Part shown: one piece after another, positions 32,232 through 34,803 of the stretch
Position numbering within the stretch: the stretch's first letter is position 1
Layout: each line of letters starts with the position of its first letter
From: SIG603 sp964370635
GTDB taxonomy: Bacteria > Bacillota > Clostridia > Oscillospirales > Acutalibacteraceae
DNA length: 34,803 bases
Direction of reading: 5' to 3'
NCBI GenBank assembly: GCA_964370635.1
Contig: CAYJJU010000022.1
Location: 1 to 34,803, forward strand
Notes under the pieces: model-generated
Told to the model about the DNA's origin: nothing
Database searches by the model: none
Seen by the model: only the letters and a program-made list of their open reading frames with translations
Made by a program: the position numbers and the translations under genes

Positions 32232-33495
32232 TTTTCTTAATCCCCCTTAGTGTAAACACCGTATCGAGTGTTACTTTTCTTGCCGCTTCTATAAGTTTAA
32301 TTCTATCAATTTCTAATATTTTTTTAATAACTTCTTCAGGCGAATAAACTTCGCTTTCAAAAACTTGGCTTAGGTAAAAGCTCTCAGTTGCGTAAAGTGA
32401 GTCTTTTACAGAATTATAGCTGTTTACCATTGCAAGCTTTGCATGCTCTAGCTCACTCTCGCTAAACTCGCCTTCACAAATCAAGGTCAGCTGCTGAAGT
32501 ATTGCGGTTTTTGTTTTTTCTATATTCTCCGCTTCGACTCCGCTTTCTACAAACATTGCGCCCTTTAACTCGCTAAGTCTTGATGAGCAGTAGTAGCAAA
32601 GGTTTAACTTCTCTCGCACTACTGTAAAAAGCTTAGAGCTTACCGAGCCTCCAAACATCACGCACATAACCCTTGTCGCTATGGCATCTTCCGGAATAAC
32701 TCCCGTCCTAAAGCCCAGCACCAGTTTTGACTGTGAAAGCTTCTGCTCTTCCTCAATATTTTTTACATTTTGAGCCGTAAGCTTAATTCTATTTGTAAGT
32801 GAGGGCTTAAACATCTGCAAGTCAAAAAACCTAGAAAAATTTCTGCAAACAGTTTCAAAATTGCAGTCACCAAGCACAAATATCTCAAATTTTGCATTTT
32901 GTACTACCTTAAGCCAGGTTACTATAAGCTCGTCCCTTTTTAGGTTTTGCACCTGCTCTTTAGTTCCAAAACGGCTAATTCCTGCCGCTTCGCCATCAAA
33001 CATAATTTCGGTGCATCTCTTTTTTGCATATACTCTTTTATCATTAAAATTTGCATCAATATACTCAATAGTCTGTCTTTGCTCCTGCTTAAATGCCTCT
33101 AAAGGAATCATACACTCTTCGTCCACCACAGGCGAAAAAATTGCAGAACACAAAAGTATAGAGAGCTCTTGCGCCAAATTTTCTTTTTCAAGCACATATC
33201 TATCCGAAATGCCGGTTGCGGAAATGTTAAGTATCTGATTGTCCCCTATTTTTGAGACATTAGAATAAACCGAACAGCCATAAAGCTCCGCAAGATGTTT
33301 TGAAAGGCTTGTTATATCGGGATATTTCATCGTAGCACGGCTTACAATTGAGGGGAGCACTGCATGCTCTGCCGCCGTTTCGTACTCAAGCGGTAAAATC
33401 ATATTCACCGAAATTCGCATGGTCTTAAATTTCTCGTCTGTAAAATTTCTAATTGTTACATTTTCACCAAAGGTTCTTATTTCAAATTGTTTCAT
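32221..33495 (-). CDS. M16-family peptidase-like protein, zinc motif missing
   Basis: Paralogue of the next gene, YmfF-like. The 424 residues keep the M16 fold cues (TMRISVNMILPLEYETAAEH near the start; KHLAELYGCSVYSNVSKIGD; a C-terminal half with RTGVIPEDAIATRVMCVMFG and SSKLFTVVREKLNLCYYCSS). In place of HxxEH the region reads AAEHAVLPSIVSRATMKYPD, which does not supply the metal ligands. By analogy with two-subunit M16 enzymes it is probably the substrate-binding partner of the active subunit. ATG follows AGGAGAAATTTA. It is the first gene of the nine-gene run down to recN. Confidence 0.85.
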   Translation of the reverse strand: MKQFEIRTFGENVTIRNFTDEKFKTMRISVNMILPLEYETAAEHAVLPSIVSRATMKYPDITSLSKHLAELYGCSVYSNVSKIGDNQILNISATGISDRYVLEKENLAQELSILLCSAIFSPVVDEECMIPLEAFKQEQRQTIEYIDANFNDKRVYAKKRCTEIMFDGEAAGISRFGTKEQVQNLKRDELIVTWLKVVQNAKFEIFVLGDCNFETVCRNFSRFFDLQMFKPSLTNRIKLTAQNVKNIEEEQKLSQSKLVLGFRTGVIPEDAIATRVMCVMFGGSVSSKLFTVVREKLNLCYYCSSRLSELKGAMFVESGVEAENIEKTKTAILQQLTLICEGEFSESELEHAKLAMVNSYNSVKDSLYATESFYLSQVFESEVYSPEEVIKKILEIDRIKLIEAARKVTLDTVFTLRGIKKNEA

Positions 33496-33539
33496 TAAAT
33501 TTCTCCTAATTACACCCTGAATTTGCCGTAATGTATAAA

Positions 33540-33553
33540 TATACTATAGTATA
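33540..33553. promoter_or_regulatory. 14-bp palindrome over the M16 operon promoter
   Basis: TATACTATAGTATA is a perfect palindrome overlapping the -10 of the minus-strand promoter. It is operator-like in placement; the cognate regulator is unknown. Confidence 0.45.
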
Positions 33554-33576
33554 GCATATAATTTCCAAATTTAAAA
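33548..33576 (-). promoter_or_regulatory. Candidate extended -10 promoter of the nine-gene run
   Basis: Minus strand: TGC then TATACT (33553-33548), an extended -10, with a weak -35 (TTTTAA or TTTAAA) around 33576-33570. Confidence 0.45.
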
Positions 33577-33621
33577 GTATTTTCAATAAATTATTCACCA
33601 TTAATTTGTTAATTTTTTATA

Positions 33622-33650
33622 TTGATATAATTTATAAATTATCATATAAT
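33622..33650 (+). promoter_or_regulatory. Sigma-A promoter of the LacI-family gene
   Basis: TTGATA (33622-33627), 17-bp spacer, perfect TATAAT (33645-33650). Transcription would begin near 33657. Confidence 0.75.
33629..33640. promoter_or_regulatory. Operator-like palindrome 1
   Basis: AATTTATAAATT, a perfect palindrome lying between the -35 and -10 of the LacI-family gene; an identical copy lies 29 bp downstream. Confidence 0.5.
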
Positions 33651-33657
33651 ATACATA

Positions 33658-33669
33658 AATTTATAAATT
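33658..33669. promoter_or_regulatory. Operator-like palindrome 2
   Basis: AATTTATAAATT again, at the expected transcription start. Both copies continue with AT at the 3' side, so 14 nt are shared. Confidence 0.5.
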
Positions 33670-33692
33670 ATTTTAGTACGGAGTGTAATTTT

Positions 33693-34754
33693 ATGACGAT
33701 AAAATCCAAAGAACTTGCAAAACTGTTGGGTGTTTCCACAGCCACTGTGTCGCTAGTAATTAATAACAGGCCTGGAATAAGTGCCAGTCTGCGTGAAAAG
33801 CTTATAAGCGACATAACCGAGCTTGGCTACAGGGACATGATTAAAGGCTCAGTTTCACAAGACAGCAAAAAGGAAGAAACAAGAAATTTTGCAGGTAAAA
33901 AAAATATTGCGCTAGCAATTTATACAACTCACAAAATGCAGCGTGACAGCTTTTCGTTTTTCCCTGCCGTCATAGAGGGGATAGAAAACGAGGCGCATGA
34001 AAGAGGATATGATGTAAAAATTTTGCATATGAATGGCTATGAAAGACCGCTTAAATCCTGCATAAATTCAAAGGACACGGTAGGAGTTGTGGTACAGGCA
34101 TCAAACATTACCGATAAAATACTTAAGGAGCTGTCTGAGCTTGACGTGCCGTATGTGTCGATTGATAATTTCCATCCCGGAAAAAACGTGTCTTCCGTAT
34201 GTGTTAACAATGAAATGGGAATTTATAGCGCAGTAAGCCATCTTGTAAATTTAGGTCACAAGAAAATCGGCTATATATCAAGTGGAAGCGACAGAAATGC
34301 GCTAACCGAGAGGCGCAGATGTTTCCATTTAGAGCTTAGAAATTTTGGCCTATCTGACAGGGCAGAAGACAAATTTATTTGTGGAACGGACGAAACTAAA
34401 GCGGTTACGACCTTAATGGAAATGTTTAAAAACTGTTCCGAACTTCCCACCGCCTTTGTTGCAGAAAGCGATGTCGTTGCTTGGCACTGCATAAGGGCGC
34501 TTAAACGACTAAATTACCACATACCAAACGATGTTTCAGTTGTGGGTTTTGACGATTTAAGCATAGCATCTTTAATGGAGCCACCGCTCACAACCGTGCG
34601 CTCTCACAGACATTTACTAGGCCGTGAAATAGTGATACAACTTGTAAATCAAGAAAATCTAAATAAAATAGGCTATGAAAATGTACCGATTAAACTCTGC
34701 GTCGGCATAACATTTATGGTACGAGAAAGCACAGGACCTGTTAAGGATTATTAA
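33693..34754 (+). CDS. LacI-family transcriptional regulator
   Basis: DNA-binding regulator that senses a small ligand, probably a sugar. The 353 residues start MTIKSKELAKLLGVSTATVS, the LacI helix-turn-helix (about 3-25) with hinge region to about 60, then a periplasmic-binding-protein-like sensor domain (NIALAIYTTHKMQRDSFSFF, about 72-91; GVVVQASNITDKILKELSE; GHKKIGYISSGSDRNALTER; PNDVSVVGFDDLSIASLMEP; TTVRSHRHLLG). The open frame starts 29 codons earlier in A/T-rich DNA, but the ATG at 33693 follows CGGAGTGTAATTTT and gives the standard family N-terminus. It is divergent from the M16-to-recN run. Its ligand and targets cannot be read here; the promoter palindromes suggest autoregulation. 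Confidence 0.9.
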   Translation: MTIKSKELAKLLGVSTATVSLVINNRPGISASLREKLISDITELGYRDMIKGSVSQDSKKEETRNFAGKKNIALAIYTTHKMQRDSFSFFPAVIEGIENEAHERGYDVKILHMNGYERPLKSCINSKDTVGVVVQASNITDKILKELSELDVPYVSIDNFHPGKNVSSVCVNNEMGIYSAVSHLVNLGHKKIGYISSGSDRNALTERRRCFHLELRNFGLSDRAEDKFICGTDETKAVTTLMEMFKNCSELPTAFVAESDVVAWHCIRALKRLNYHIPNDVSVVGFDDLSIASLMEPPLTTVRSHRHLLGREIVIQLVNQENLNKIGYENVPIKLCVGITFMVRESTGPVKDY

Positions 34755-34803
34755 AAGTTTTACTAAATTTTTTTCAAAAAATTTCGGGTTCTTAGGGCTG
34801 AGC
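34750..34803. repeat. Inverted copy of the intergenic repeat, cut by window edge
   Basis: Perfect reverse complement of 7550-7603 over 54 nt, beginning at the stop codon of the LacI-family gene and still matching at the last base of the window. The CTTAGGGC hairpin is cut in its loop or stem at the edge. Confidence 0.9.

Noticed and set aside
33606..33692. 29-codon extension of the LacI-family protein
   Set aside because: It covers the promoter and its palindromes; the helix-turn-helix should start within a few residues of Met, as it does from 33693.

Overview
The window looks like a chromosomal segment of a low-GC, spore-forming Clostridia-type Firmicute. I infer this from the A/T-rich codon use, a YunB sporulation protein, a SCIFF (six cysteines in forty-five) RiPP precursor with its radical SAM maturase, a tyrosyl T-box, sigma-A promoters with 17-bp spacers, GGAGG ribosome binding sites, and the conserved cluster dxs-tlyA-nadK-argR-recN. 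Oscillospirales is a plausible order, but that is inference. I see no phage, insertion sequence, CRISPR array, tRNA or rRNA gene. Almost every gene is on the minus strand.

Layout. (1) 94-6855, minus: a membrane-anchored leucine-rich-repeat protein, galE, maf, yunB, ligA and galK, tightly packed behind one good promoter (6883-6911). (2) 6999-7397, plus: a small ABC-transporter-type-IV-like membrane protein, followed by a 286-bp hairpin-rich intergenic repeat. A second, inverted copy of that repeat enters the right edge of the window. (3) 7684-10812, minus: a 1042-residue secreted lysozyme with seven SH3b repeats, an Ig-like domain and a GH24 domain split by another SH3-like domain. (4) 11020-12967, plus: a DnaD-like primosome protein overlapping a DnaI/DnaC-like helicase loader, followed by an unusual cluster of inverted repeats and a two-way terminator. 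(5) 13189-19856, minus: a small membrane protein, a PLP decarboxylase, scfB, scfA (a 46-residue gene), an amidohydrolase and recQ. (6) 20017-20307, plus: a ComFB-like protein. (7) 20469-23440, minus: a PurF-like protein lacking the glutaminase nucleophile, and tyrS behind a T-box with a UAC specifier. (8) 23472-33495, minus: a nine-gene run recN, argR, nadK, tlyA, dxs, folD, lgt and two M16 peptidase paralogues, read from the right. (9) 33693-34754, plus: a LacI-family regulator whose promoter carries two identical palindromes.

How the genes work together. Most are housekeeping genes: replication and repair (ligA, recQ, recN, dnaD, dnaI), galactose use (galE, galK), isoprenoid, folate and NADP supply (dxs, folD, nadK), lipoprotein maturation (lgt) and translation (tyrS, tlyA). 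The parts most worth a second look are the SCIFF operon with a terminator between precursor and maturase, the glutaminase-dead PurF paralogue that may lie under T-box control, the split GH24 lysozyme, the inverted intergenic repeat, the A-B-A'-B' repeat structure after the helicase loader, and the operator-like palindromes upstream of the LacI-family gene. Many start codons were reset from the longest open frame using ribosome binding sites; each entry says where.
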